Assembly (NCBI GenBank): GCA_022925895.1
Contig: JAKSYS010000015.1
Coordinates: 1-64,000, forward strand
Direction of reading: 5' to 3'
Length of the DNA stretch: 64,000 nucleotides
Origin: Fragilaria crotonensis
Lineage: Eukaryota; Bacillariophyta; Fragilariophyceae; Fragilariales; Fragilariaceae
Within the stretch, counting starts at the first letter, position 1. Each line of letters opens with the position of its first letter. The position numbers were made by a program, and so were the translations under genes. The notes below the pieces were generated by a model. It was not told the origin of the DNA and did no database searches. It saw only the letters and a list, made by a program, of their open reading frames with translations. Below are positions 33,157 through 45,481 of this stretch, in pieces.

Positions 33157-34914
33157 CTCCAAACGGGTTGCAACTGTACCTCCGATAAAATAGACTCAAA
33201 ATTGTGTCTGCTCGTAGAAACCCAGTACATGACTACTGGAGGTAAAGAATCCATGCAGAAAAGATGTGCGTATGCCGTATACAGCCCATCGTATGAATGA
33301 TTCATCCTGCTGTGGCATTTCGTTTTGATGCCAACCATGCCCAAAAAAGGAATCGTTTCGGTCATCGACTTGTGTTGCAATTCGATGTGCGTGGTGTCGG
33401 TTCGACTGGCGAATGCTTGCATTTGCTGCGCTCTCGTGGTGGTGGTCTGTACTCCCCTCGAGTTGTTTCATGGGTGCTCGTCGTTTCAGTCTTCATCTTC
33501 ATCGATCATCCAGATTCGGAGGACAACCATCAGCAGCTTAAAGGTTGCGGAATCGCCTCCCTTGTTGTTTGGTGGTACGTGTTGCTGCTATTCTTGGTTT
33601 GTCGTGAATGATTACCGTGATGTAAAAACACGATGTCTAACATACATATTCTACGCATTTAACAGCCAACAGATCCTAATCGACGGTCCCGTCGATGTCG
33701 GCATTGATTCTTTTGCTGTTTTGGGCGAGGAGCTTGCTGATTTTTTCTTTGTGCAGTGCTTGCATGTCTCTTTTGCCGTGCATATACATTGTCTCTGCTC
33801 TGTGCATTTGTGGCATGTAACTTCCATTCTGCTTCCCTCGCAGCATCACCAAGACGAAGCCATTCAGCTTCTGCTTCCTCCATCCATCTGTCATTGTTCG
33901 TTGCTTTCCGTGACTCACAAGCCAATACCTTGCCTATCTCCAACTTTGCTCTACTATGAAAAGCCGCTGCGGTGTATACCAGCATGCCTATGATGCCTCA
34001 CGGTTGTCGAATTCACATTGTTTGTCCAGCTCTGCCAACAGGTTGCGATGAAGCAAAGCAACTAAGATCGCATTCTTTTTTGATGTCGTGTGGTTTCCAA
34101 CCCCAGCTCTCGTGTCTTCCATCCTTTTGACTTGCCATATTGACGGGCAAGAGATAAATGATCGTTCAATGGCTTCGCATCCTTTGACTTCTGCTTTTCT
34201 GGAGCCGGTGTTGTCGTTTATTGCTGGCACTGTGATCCTCGCTTTTTGCAGGGATGCTGTGCCTCGTGTCACGCGCCAGGCACCCCGGTTTGTTCATCTT
34301 CATAACGAGACCGGGAAAAGTCCTCTGCTTGTGTTTGTTTCCTGCTGCATTTTTGGTGTTCTCAACATCTCGTAATGCTTCCAGCTGTGCCGCAGACAGC
34401 CAGGACCCAAGCCTCTCCACCGCGTGAACACTTTCCTGGCAACAGTCTTGCAAAACAAGAACATATTGTCGTCCGGTGGGTTTGATTGCAGTTTGAGAAT
34501 CCTTTGTACAGCATTTGGCTGCCGGCGGTGTTGTCAAGTTAGTAGCCAACAATGTTTATTCACATCGTGCCTTCCATTCTGCCTCTATACTTTGTCGGTT
34601 GTTATGGAACTCCGCATACCTTGCTTTCTTCTCTCCTCCTCACTGCATGCTCTGAGCAACGCGCAACCATGTCGCCACCATCATGTATTGTCAAGCAAGG
34701 AGAGGGACGTTCAATGATTGTTGTGTCGTTGTGGTCATGATAAGGCAGAGTGCCGCCGCGCGCCGTAGGTTTTTGTGTGAACAAAGGATTGGATTTATGG
34801 ATGGACATGCTCTAGCTAGTAGTAGGGAGTTGTACTGGTTTCCTACGAGATGACCCAATTTTGTATTGGCGCAGTCAATTTTTTATCGGAGGTACAGTTG
34901 CAACCCGTTTGGAG
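33157..34914. mobile_element. Unclassified 1.76-kb segment with 34-bp perfect terminal inverted repeats
   Basis: 33157-33190 (CTCCAAACGGGTTGCAACTG...) is the exact inverse of 34881-34914, and weaker matching continues inward past a 9-base gap. No convincing target duplication is seen. The interior shows short minus-strand pieces that read like decayed coding sequence: 'RMEDTRAGVGNHTTSKKNAI', 'LLHRNLLAELDKQCEFDNRE', 'FHSRAKLEIGKVLACESRK' and 'WLRLGDAAREAEWKLHATNA' (about 34270-33700), and 'ERLGSWLSAAQLEALRDVEN' near 34400. These lie in different frames. I do not recognise the protein. A non-autonomous DNA transposon carrying a relic gene is the simplest reading. Confidence 0.5.
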
Positions 34915-35060
34915 CTAGTACTTGTAGCTAATAGATGCCTATATATGTAGTAGAACGGCTTCGTCCTGGGAGGTCCGGTAAAATGACGTTTCTTCGTAGC
35001 TTCTACATGCAATTAATACCAAGCAGAGGTGCGCGGCGGACCTTCCTCTGGTCTGACGCT
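34915..35060. other. Short spacer between the inverted-repeat segment and the Copia element
   Basis: Contains 'GCTAGTACTTGTAGC' immediately after the inverted repeat; otherwise featureless. Confidence 0.35.
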
Positions 35061-35652
35061 AGTCGAAGTACACAGCGTGATCAAGGCTGCGTACTAGTTC
35101 GTAGAAATCCGGGTTCGGTCAAACGTAGAGTTTTAATTCTAGAGTTGTTTAACTTATAAGCTTATTTCTAGGTTTCACTTTGAAGGAACCAATTCAATCC
35201 AGGACCGATTGAATCTTGCCGATCTACTTTCGAAGTTAGAGGGTTGTGGGAGTGAGCATTCAAAGCCTTCATCCCACTGATAAAGGCATTGACATGTCAG
35301 CACCAACTCCGCCTTCACGAGCGAATTGACGAGTGACGATCGCAACAACTGTTGCAACATGGCCAGACTTAGCCAACATCATGAAGGACACATGTTGGAA
35401 ATTAGATAGCACATGGAGTGAATTTGCAGTTGAATTGCCCAGGGTAAAGATGGACAAATTGTTGTTGTAGGAAAGGAGGTTATGAGGGCGGAAAGCAGTC
35501 CGGGACAACTGTAGTTTTCGTACTGGCATTTTGCCGTATACAGTTGGCGTGAGAATCTTCGTATCCAAAGCCGGATGGGACTCAGCTGGCGGGGACGAAA
35601 TTTCAACGTCAATAACGGCACAATAACAGCTGTCAGCTGCTGTACCTTGACT
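35061..35652 (-). repeat. 3' LTR of the Copia element
   Basis: 592 bp, beginning AGTCGAAGTACAC and ending ACCTTGACT on the plus strand. Differs from the other LTR by about three small indels. Confidence 0.9.
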
Positions 35653-38600
35653 CTCCCTCTCATTCAATGAAACAAGAAATAGATTAGTGATGGTGTGGTG
35701 AAAATGTAGGACATGAACAATAAACATATGGGCTTGCAGGATAAGAGGGAACACTCTTAAATCCACCCAACACAAGTGCGGCGGTGCCGCGTGTCACCAA
35801 CCTTGAGCAAGCTTTCGAATGCGTTCGAAAACTTCTCGATTGAGGCCCTTGTAAGGTAGTCAGCCAACTGGTCAGTGGTTGCAATCTTGAGCACTTCAAC
35901 ATCTCCGTTGCGGACGTGGTGCCAAAAGAAGTGCCACTTAACCAGGAAGTACTTGGTGCGATTAGTAATGCGTTGCTTGGTAGCGAGCAGCAGAGCACCA
36001 TTGTTGTCTTCAAAGACTCGGCAGCGAATGGTAGACTTGAAGTCAGGTGGCAGAGTCAATTCCTTGCAGATTTCTCCAAGAAGATCACGAAGTGGCAACA
36101 GAGTCCTCATGCTTGCACTGAGAGCAGAGTACTCAGATTCCAATGTGGACAGGGAGATCTCTGTTTGTAGCTGAGACTTCCAGAGAATTGGACAACCTCC
36201 AAGGTGATGATGTAGCCGGTGCGGGACTTGGCGCTGGTGTCAGAATGATCAGGGTCACGACCATGGAGGCCAGCAAAGTCAGCATCAACATAACAATCAA
36301 GAGAGAGGTCTCCAGTGGGAGTCACAATAGTTCCTTTGTCAGCAGTGCGGTGCAGGTAGCGGACAATTGTTTTGATTGCCATGGCATGGCTTTCTTGGGA
36401 GAATGGTTGAACCTTGCAACTTGACTTACTGCAAAGGTGATGTCTGGCCTTGTGTTTGTTGACAAGTATAAGAGCATTCCAACAATAGAGCGGTAGTTCC
36501 AGAACTCATCCATGGGTTCTCCATCAGGGTCAATCCCAAGGCATGCTTGCATAGCAGGAGTGTGGTTGGGGTTGCAGTCTTGAAGTCCTGTTGCCTTGAT
36601 GATCTTCTGGATCAAACCCTTTTGTGTTAGGGTGACAGTGTTGGCAACTTCATCCTTGACAAACTTGATTCCAAGAAAATCAGTGAATGTGCCTTCACGA
36701 GTGAACTCCAAACCCAAATCAGTAAGATCCTGGAACAGTTTGTCAAGATCCTTCTTGTTGGAGTAGGCAATACCAAGATCATCAACATAGAGAACAATCA
36801 TGATGGTCTTGTTGTACAAAAGGCATGAGTCTGTGGCACTTTGCTTCAATCCTTGGAGGAGGAGTGCTTCACGAATGTGTTGATACCAAAGGCGGGGAGC
36901 AACCGAGAGGCCGTAGAGGCTCTTAACAAGTCGTAGGCAGGTCCTTTGGTCACTTGGCTGATCAGACTTGAAGCCCCTTGGCATGTGGATCCAGACTGGG
37001 TCAGTTAGGTTGGCTTGAACAAAGGCACTGCTGAAGTCAATGGAGCAAGTTTGCCATCCCAATGTTAGGGACAAGACAAGGAACAATCGAACTGAACTCC
37101 AAGCAACAACTGGGGCATAGGTTTCAGGTTCTCCTTCTTCAAGGTCGCCTCGAACACAGTAGCGCTTTGTACTTGGTGACTTCTCCATCTGGGGATCGCT
37201 TGCGCGAAATACCCAAGTCCCTGGGAGAATCTTGGTCTTGGCTTCAAGGATACTGACTTCCTTCCAAGTCCCATTCTTCTCAAGGCTTGCCACTTCCTTA
37301 GCAGCTGCCTCCATCCACTTGGTCACATGCTCAATGTCAGCCATAGCTTGGTCAAAGCTCAGAGTGTCAGGATCAGATGCAGCTGCCTTGAAGGCAGTTG
37401 GGGAAAGGATGATTCCATTTTCCTCAAAGATCCAAGCACTTGGAGAAGCAAAGTATCCATGGCCTTGAGTGTTATCGTATCCAAGGCGTTGTGGTGCTGC
37501 GCGAATGCGGTTGGACCGGCGCGGAGACGTTGGTGGCGGAGGCGACTTGACTGGTTGCTCGTCACGTGGTGAGTCAAGGGCGAATGCATTGTCTGGAACA
37601 GAACTCTCCTCGTTTCAGACATTGGGGTCTGCTCGAACTGGGGAGAAGATTGGCTGATGAACTGGGGAGATCAGGGTAGCTGGGACCTTGCGTGGCGTCT
37701 CTTCCTTGGCTTGTGAGCTGGAGTGTGGACGGCGTTGCAGAGGTGAAGTTCTGATGTCTGGCGTTGGAGGAGACTGGAGACCGAGGATCGATAGACTGCT
37801 CCCTCGTTTGAGACATCATGGGAGTTGGAGGCCTTGGAGTGAGCAATGGAGAGCTTGGCAATGGCTGTGGAACAGTTGGTGTCCTGGGTGGAGCCTCAGC
37901 CAAGGGAGGAACTGGGAGTTGTTCAATTGCAACAGCTTCATCCATGGAGGCAGCAACTCTTGTTTGGTTCTCATTGATGGCTTCTGTAGCTTGGGAGTCC
38001 ATTCGCGCTTCCTCTGTAGCATCATTGTCGTCGTCATCGAATGGGAACTGATACCTTGAGTCGCCAAACAAACGGGCCCAACGCGTTGTATTAAAATCCG
38101 GGAGGGCATCCACATTAGTAGCCACCGTTGCAAACCAATCGTCAAACACAATGTGATATTGGGGAGTGATGTACCCTGTCTCTGGATTCAAAACCAAGGG
38201 GACTGTGCTTGCATGCTTCTTGAGAGCCCCATGTTGACGCAGCGGATGGACCGAGGCTTCCAGCGAGGCAGCTTCTTTCCATCTGCAATGGTTTTCTCAA
38301 GAGCATACAGGGACATCCCCACACATGCAGATCATGATACTTCCTTTGCTCCCATCTGGACTTAGTGAAGACATCACTTGGACAGAGACCTGTTGCCAAA
38401 TCAGGAACATGGTTGTGGAGAAAGATAGCATGGGAGACTGCCATTGGCCAAAGTGTTGCATCAGCCACATCTGGCCAATGTACCGCTGAATGGAGCATCA
38501 TTGTCCGAGCGATCGACATGATCGTTTGGATTGCCCTCTCAGCATGGCCATTGTGATGGTGAGCTCCAACTCCAGCAAACTTGACGACTTGCTTCAGAGT

Positions 38601-41600
38601 TCCAAGGTGCTCAGTGAACTTAGCTGAGGTGAAGCTCCCACCATTGTCAGAGAGATAGGATTGTGGAATGACTCCACTGTCCCTTGCCATCAACTCAAAG
38701 TTCTGCTTGGCCTTCAGAGTCTCATGAGTGTTCAGATGCTTCTGAAACTCAACATGCACAAAGTTGGAAGCATGATCAATGAAGAGGCAGCCACCAGCAA
38801 ACATGTCTGAGTTCAAGCTCCTTCCAGCTGAAGAGAAGAGCCTTCCCTTTGTTCCACAAATGAAGTGATCAATGGAGACTTGTTGTCCAGGGAGCAAGTT
38901 GTCTGCCTTGAGAACTCCAGCTCGATCCTTGATAACAGTTGTGATCTTGGCAGGAGCTGGTCGCTGATGTTGCTTCCCATATTGGCATGCGGCACACTTG
39001 GGAGGGTTGACAATTCGGCAAGCAGCAGTATGGAGTGATCGATGCGACTCACTCCGACTCAGGACACCAGTTCGCATGATGAATTGGATCTTGCGAAAGG
39101 AAAGGTGTCCAAGGCGGTGGTGCCACCTTAATAACTCCTTCTCAGCTTCAGTCAAGTTGAGGTTGCTCTCATGAACAGTGTTGAGAGTAATGTTGAGAGC
39201 TGCAACTGCCTTGGGAGTATCTGAGCTGCGGTGTGCATCAGAGGTAGGCAAGTTGTTGTCAGGGTTGACTCTTGCAATGAGTTGCCCTCTGGCTTCATCA
39301 GAGGTGCCACTCAAGGTCAGTTGATGAGCTTCAATGGTGATGGTCTCTCCAGGGTAAGCTTGGAGCAAGCTTGTGGTGGATAGGAGCCTGACCTTGATGC
39401 AAGACACCAAGTATGCTGGGACCTTGAGCATCCTTAGGTTGCCCAGAGTATCTTGCATTGCCCACAGAACATGACCTTGGCCTTCAATCCTGAGTCCCTT
39501 TGCAATGCCCTGCAGTTGAGTGATAGGGCCAGGGTGTTGATGGGTCCAACAAAGTCCTTGCGGTCAGGAGGATCGAGATGCTTGCACCAGAGTCCCAAAT
39601 GACAGGAAACGTTGAAGCCTTGGGAAGGGATTCGCGGAAGCGGTCGGTTGACTGGAGAGCCATGCGAAGGATTGTGGAGTAGTTGCCGTTTGGAAACTTA
39701 GCCATGTTCACTTGCATTGCCATCTTGCGAGCAGCTTGAAGTTGCTTGGAGGTCCACTGATGGTTCCCTAGGCCTTGGAAGCCAATGGGAGAGACGGGGC
39801 GATAGACGCCGTTGGACTTGGGAAGCCTGCGAGCGCGGCGTCGCTGCTGGCGAAGCGGAGCGTCGAGGTAGGCGTCGTTGACATCGCAGTGGTTGATCCT
39901 TGGCCCTTCCTCTTGCGTCGACAAATCCGATGGCGAGCGGGATGTGTTACGGAGCTTGGGGCAAGGTTCAGTTGGCCCATGGACGATTGTATCGTTGCAG
40001 TGGCGGCAGGTCCAGTGAGTTGATCGCGGAATGGAGCGCTTGAGCGAGTCGACACGCTGAAGGAGAGTTGCAACCTTGGAGTGAAGGTCGTTCAACTGCA
40101 CTTGCTGCTGTTGTTCAACCAACGTTGGTGCATTCCTCCGAATGTAGCGTCCCATGGATCGCAAGTTAATGGGGTACCTGCGATGCAGTCCATGGGAGCG
40201 AATACTTCCGGCTTGGGGAACATTCGCGCGTCGTGTGACCTTGCGATTGTGTTGCTTGAGAGCACGACGATGGCGGCGAGAAGGTAGCTCCTTAGGATCA
40301 GGCTCAGGCGATGTTGAGCTGGGCTTAGGAAGCCAGAACAGTACGACCATGGCCAGTAAGGCCCAAAGCAATGGAGCAATGAGCGCCTCCTGGTGAGCCT
40401 CCAAAAATTGCGAGACGTGCGGGCGAACGACCATGACATGCGCTCGAAGGATTGCCATGACTTGGCTCCAATCGACGGCGTTAAAATGCGCCATGGCGAG
40501 TTGAATAATTTCCAGCGTGGAGGTCCACATAGTTTTTGCAAACGGGACTGAAAATATTGCCATCACGTAGGTGAGCAGTAGAACGAGTACGGGAAGGATC
40601 CGGGTCACCATGGTGCGCAGGATAAAGAGCGCGTCAGTCACACTTGGGACGACCTCAATTTCCGTGGTCCACACCGAGGGATCGAAGGCAAGGGAGACAT
40701 TGTTGATTGCAGAACCAACACCTTGAGGGCCCTCAGAGCTCTTCTTGACGCCAGTGTGCGTTGCCGTTGCGTGCGTAGTGGTCCAACGCTTGCAGCTTGC
40801 GCACCAGTTGAAAGCCTTTCCGTTGGCTTGCTTGACTTGAGGTGCTCCAGATGGAGGAGGAGTAGACTTCCAGGACTTGACATCCTTTGGTCTTTCATTG
40901 CCATTCCCATTCCTGCCCTTGCCCTTGTTGTTCTCTGGGCATTCGCGCGACCAGTGTCCAGGCTTGTTGCACTTGTGACAGACTCCTTTCTTGGCAAGTC
41001 CAGCACCATTGTTGGAGGCCTTGGACTGGATGAGGTTGAGTACCTCAGCTCTGGTGATTGGGAGTCGCCATGTTTCCGAATGCAGCTGGTGGAGCCTTGG
41101 AGTCGCGAGTGTGACGTGCAGGTGGCCACTCCTTCCTGTCAAAGAGCGTCCTGTAGGCATCCTCTGCGTGAGCGCAGATGTCCTTGTAGGTCAGCTTGTT
41201 GACTTGCATGTGAAGGTTGGCAGCTTCCTTGTCCTTGAATCCAATGTCCAAAAGAGCTTGCTCCAAGTTCTGCTTGACAGATCTCAGGGGGGAAGCGGAA
41301 GTCCTCATTGCCAGAACCACCAGCCAAAAGAAAGATCTTGAGCATGGCCAGAGTGAGGTTGTGGTCATACTGGCCAGCAGTTGTCAACTCATTTGCATCC
41401 TTGCGAAAGTGAGCTGCCAATTGTTCAAGGTTCTCTCCAGAGTACTGACTTGGGAGCCTGGCCTTGATGATGGCCTTGAGATCTTCAAACCTCTCAATGG
41501 AGGTGGACTGGATGGACTTGAGGAACTGGAGCCAAACAACTGGGAAGGAGTCAGAATCATCCAACTTCTCAGTCACCTTATTGCTTAGCTCAGTAGAGAG

Positions 41601-42540
41601 TGAAGCAAGCAAATAGGTCCTGGCTGCCATATCGTTGGTCCGGTCATACTTGTCGTAGCGTTGAACTTGAGCTTCCGCCAACAACTTTGCCGACTGGACC
41701 GTGTACCTGGCGTGAGCCTTGATAACGTTAGTCATCTTGGCGTCGTCAGTTGGGTCCCTGAGGTAAGCAATGGAGTCCATCCCGGTGTCCTTGAGATGAT
41801 CCCAGACAACATTCTGGAAGCTGATCAAATCATCACTTGGCTTGAAGGAGATCTTGTGCCCAGTTCTCCTGAAGTTGTAGCCTTTCTGGGCTGCAGAAAC
41901 ATAGACAGGGCGGAGCTGGTTGGGAGAGGTGTGCTCTAGGAGAGCAATGGAGCCATCCAAACCTGTCCAGGTGTGGTTGGGCTTTCCACCTGTCCAAGCA
42001 GACCATTCATCCTTGGTCACCAAAGTGATTCCCAATGAGGGAACAAGAGGCTTGAGCTTGAAGGAGCTGGGAGCTCCACTGGGGCAGTCATTGGAGTTGG
42101 GAACTCCAAGACAGACTCTTCATCAGTAGCAAGAGTCCTGGCTTGAGCGATTGCCTCGGTGAGGCGAACGTCGACAGGATCGGAGATCTCGAATCCTTCT
42201 GGATTGCCGCGGCCTTCGACAGCAGTCCCGAGGATTCCAACAACAGGTTCGTCTGGAAGATTCGTCGGGACGTAGAGCCTTCAGATGGTGGAACCGACAT
42301 GATGATTGGAGTCTTGGCTTGAAAGCAGATCTTCAACCACTCAACAGATTGCTGACTGCGTACTCGAGTTGGCAGAGAGCAATGAATCAGCCTAGTCTTG
42401 GGAAGACGTGGGGCTGTCGCAGGATCGCCGGAGGAGACCTGCCTTGACGCGGAGCGTGACTTCCTTGAAAGGAACTTGAAACGAGCTTGCCGGAGAGGAA
42501 AGTGCGTTAGAGGGTAAGTCTTATTATTGGGCGAATAACC

Positions 42541-43134
42541 AGTCGAAGTACACGCGTGATCAAGGCTGCGTACTAGTTCGTAGAAATCCGGGTTCGGTCA
42601 AACGTAGAGTTTTAATTCTAGAGTTGTTTAACTTATAAGCTTATTTCTAGGTTTCACTTTGAAGGAACCAATTCAATCCAGGACCGATTGAATCTTGCCG
42701 ATCTACTTTCGCGAAGTTAGAGGGTTGTGGGAGTGAGCATTCAAAGCCTTCATCCCACTGATAAAGGCATTGACATGTCAGCACCAACTCCGCCTTCACG
42801 AGCGAATTGACGAAGTGACGATCGCAACAACTGTTGCAACATGGCCAGACTTAGCCAACATCATGAAGGACACATGTTGGAAATTAGATAGCACATGGAG
42901 TGAATTTGCAGTTGAATTGCCCAGGGTAAAGATGGACAAATTGTTGTTGTAGGAAAGGAGGTTATGAGGGCGGAAAGCAGTCCGGGACAACTGTAGTTTT
43001 CGTACTGGCATTTTGCCGTATACAGTTGGCGTGAGAATCTTCGTATCCAAAGCCGGATGGGACTCAGCTGGCGGGGACGAAATTTCAACGTCAATAACGG
43101 CACAATAACAGCTGTCAGCTGCTGTACCTTGACT
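42541..43134 (-). repeat. 5' LTR of the Copia element
   Basis: 594 bp copy of 35061-35652. Its right edge lies 76 bases upstream of the start codon of the lumen-protein gene, so the insertion sits in that gene's promoter region. Confidence 0.9.
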
Positions 43135-43210
43135 GTACTCCGGCTATAGTACAGTATGAATGTACTTGTGGAAAGCCAGAAAGAGTTGAACATTGCCATA
43201 GTGCCATCAC

Positions 43211-43919
43211 ATGACATCACATCAAATCACCATGATGCTCTCCGTGCTTCTGCTGCTGCTGTTACCGCAAGTGGCCGTCGTTTCTGCCTTTCATGTGGCT
43301 TCTCACAGTCGCAGTCACAGTCACTGTCAGGACACAATCCTGACATCAATTGAAATGGCAGCGTCAAGAAATGGTCGAAGAGAATTTCTAGTTGTGACAA
43401 CTGCGACAACAGCATCCGCAATGGCAACGACTACATCGTCATCGCTTTCGCTATCCTTCTTGTTGTATCCCACGGCTGCAGTTCGCGCGGCGCCTGCGGA
43501 AACTTCAGTTACATCTCTCGGACTTGCTAGTACTCATTACGGAAGCACGATCCCAACTAAATGGTATCCCCAAATTGATCGAGACAGAGAAATGGGATTC
43601 AGTACGGGCCATTCTCATCAAACCACCTCTATCGGATTGCTGGGCCAAAACGGCCTGACCGTTACTACCACAGTACGCGGAAGCTATTGGGAATGCCAAT
43701 GGTGATGAATTGGCATTAGAAGCCAAGGAGGAACTTTCGTCTCATTTGAGGTATTTGGATATGGCAGTCTACAACAACAACTTTAATCCAATCAAGAGTG
43801 AAGGTACGAATGGGGCAAGCAAAGAATTAGTACGATCCTACTATGAAGACCCGACCAACGAATGGAAAGCGTCGGTTCAAGCATTTGATCAATTGATCCA
43901 GCTAGCTGCTGATAACTAA
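43211..43919 (+). CDS. Predicted thylakoid-lumen protein with plastid and twin-arginine signals, two exons
   Basis: The N-terminus is a signal peptide ('MMLSVLLLLLLPQVAVVSA') ending at the heterokont plastid motif VSA|FHV. At about residues 57-96 there is 'NGRREFLVV' followed by a hydrophobic Ala/Ser/Leu stretch ending 'AVRAAPA', a twin-arginine thylakoid-transfer signal. The mature part starts near 'LGLASTHYGSTIPTKWYP', and the second exon is helical ('AKEELSSHLRYLDMAVYNNN', 'WKASVQAFDQLIQLAA'). An intron at 43602-43683 (82 nt, GTACGG to GGAAG) joins the two frames as 'MGFTIGNANGDELALEAK'; a frame break is the alternative. I do not recognise the mature protein. A PsbQ-like or other photosystem II lumenal role is only a guess from its helical make-up. 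Confidence 0.6.
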
Positions 43920-44271
43920 TTTGCTATGAGTGTATGGTTATCCTTTTATTGTAGCTGAAAGCATAATACTCAATTCCATTGACGCTTGTGCTCACAAGTT
44001 CATTTGTCTCAGGGAACCTCCCAATAGCCTTTTTGCGGCGCGTTACCGTTTTGACGCTTCGATGAACGTTTCATTACCAACCATGATTATTACTGATTCG
44101 GACATGGTGACATGGATGATTGGTCATGGTCTCGGAATGACCTAGTGTCCTCCACGTTGCGGCACATTTGGATATGATGGATGCAATGTACGATACACCT
44201 CCTTTCGCATTCAGTGCTCCAAGTTAACACCTCTCATTCGTCTTTATATCCCAACGATTGGATTGGACAAA
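43920..44271. other. Spacer between convergent genes
   Basis: Presumed 3' UTRs of the lumen-protein and membrane-protein genes. A small open frame (43930-44145) has no recognisable feature. Confidence 0.4.
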
Positions 44272-44986
44272 CTACTGCCTCGTCGTCGTCGTTGTCGTTG
44301 AAAAATGTGACAATCTCAAATCTCGAACATGATCTGCCGACGGCGGTGAGGTGATGGATTCCAAAAAGTCCAGAGGCAGCACCGTCGTGTGTGGTAAAAA
44401 GTACGATTCCTCCTCCACCACCTTCCTCTTGACATTCAAATACACCAACGAGAAGGGACCGTACAGAGTACCATAATAAATCGGCCAATTCAACCAATCG
44501 AGTGGTATCCGTAAATGTTCACAAAAACTAATGACAAACATGAATCCACACGATATCAAAACGGCCAGAAAGGGATAGATGGGTAGTAGTTTGAGGAATT
44601 CCATTCCCACTGAGTCGCGAATCGGTGCGGTGTCAGTGGTCGTGTTGTTGTCACGTGTCGTAGACAATCCACGTACAAGACGACCGTAGAGGATTGCCGC
44701 CAGTACAATCTTGGGAGCATGGAGTAGACTTTCGAAAATACCATTGAACAGCAACGCTGCTCACCAGACGATCGACAACATTAATGAGAATTACCAACCC
44801 GACAATGAGTTGATTGGTCCGTGAGGTTAGAAATGCCTTGAACGAGAATCCACTTTTCGACGATGAAGCAATGCTGTATTCAGTAGCAATGTAAGTGATC
44901 AGGAGGGCATTGAAACTTCCGAGAAGGGCATTGCACACTACGTATGCGACAACAAACGCGATGAGTTGGAGCGCACATGTGCAAGT
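44272..44986 (-). pseudogene. Multi-pass membrane protein of unknown family, 5'-truncated with one frame break
   Basis: I do not recognise the family. The upstream piece opens after a stop at about 44989-44987 with no ATG, and reads hydrophobic helices 'CALQLIAFVVAYVVCNALLG', 'FNALLITYIATEY' and 'NQLIVGLVILINVVDRL'. The homologous-looking chain then moves to the next frame at about 44757 ('LLFNGIFESLLHAPKIVLAA'), consistent with one extra base. It continues through 'LLPIYPFLAVLISCGFMFVI', 'WPIYYGTLYGPFSLVYLNV' and a Ser/Thr-rich tail. Four or five membrane spans are visible. The missing N-terminus may lie in an upstream exon that I cannot place, or may have been lost. Since the frame break is a single base, an assembly error is possible. 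Confidence 0.45.
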
Positions 44987-45039
44987 TCAGTCTTGTCGAA
45001 TGCCTGTCGAATGTGTCGATCTACTGTAGAATTTCGATT

Positions 45040-45128
45040 TCTCGAATCTGTACTGAGTACTAGCTACGGTAGTATTGCAATCTACTCAGCAGCTCCGTTC
45101 ATAGAACTGTACTGGAGTACTTCTTACG
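45040..45128. repeat. GTAC-rich island
   Basis: Words include 'CTGTACTGAGTACTAGCTAC' and 'CTGTACTGGAGTACTTC'. It lies just upstream of the membrane-protein fragment and 48 bases before the hAT transposon. Confidence 0.55.
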
Positions 45129-45481
45129 CCCGTCCATCAACCGCCATCTGGCAACTTCAACCAGAGAATGATTGCCAGGGGTGTCCTATTTAAGGCGGGC
45201 GCCTTAATTTTGGGCCTAAGCGCCTTTTTGAAGCCTCAAAATCGCGCCTTAAATAAGACCCTGTAGATTCTACGCTACAAACATAGGAGCAAGTGGAATT
45301 GTACGACGAGTTGTCTCGTATGTTTGTACTAGTGCTCGTTGTTGGCTGCTGCTCCGCGTTTTCATTTCAAGCAAAATGAGTATCTTCCTATCATCAAGAA
45401 TGGCAAAAGAAAGAAGGGCCCTCCTCGTCTCCAACATCAAGCACATCTCCAACTGGTGCTTCGGCTCGATCAAGCGGATAT

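Larger units (their letters stand above)
35061..43134 (-). mobile_element. Ty1/Copia-type LTR retrotransposon, minus orientation, young but broken
   Basis: An 8.07-kb element between LTRs at 35061-35652 and 42541-43134. From its 5' side at the right it carries Gag (about 42.3-41.1 kb), a CCHC zinc knuckle ('CHKCNKPGHWSREC', about 40.97 kb), a long region with hydrophobic segments (about 40.7-40.3 kb), an aspartic protease ('WDSGASIS', about 39.6 kb), a pre-integrase and integrase region (about 39.2-38.3 kb, 'HHRLGHLSF'), reverse transcriptase (about 37.3-36.3 kb, 'YVDDLG') and RNase H (about 36.1-35.8 kb). Integrase before reverse transcriptase is the Copia order, and diatom genomes are rich in such (CoDi) elements. 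About six breaks separate the open pieces. LTR identity above 99% indicates a recent insertion. I found no 5-bp target duplication. Confidence 0.9.

Noticed and set aside
33325-33993. 222-residue plus-strand open frame
   Set aside because: Cys/His/Ser-rich random-looking composition, no ATG context or motif, and it lies antisense to better coding-like pieces on the minus strand.
35056-43139. Target-site duplication for the Copia element
   Set aside because: The five bases outside the LTRs (ACGCT and GTACT) do not match, nor do shifted alternatives.
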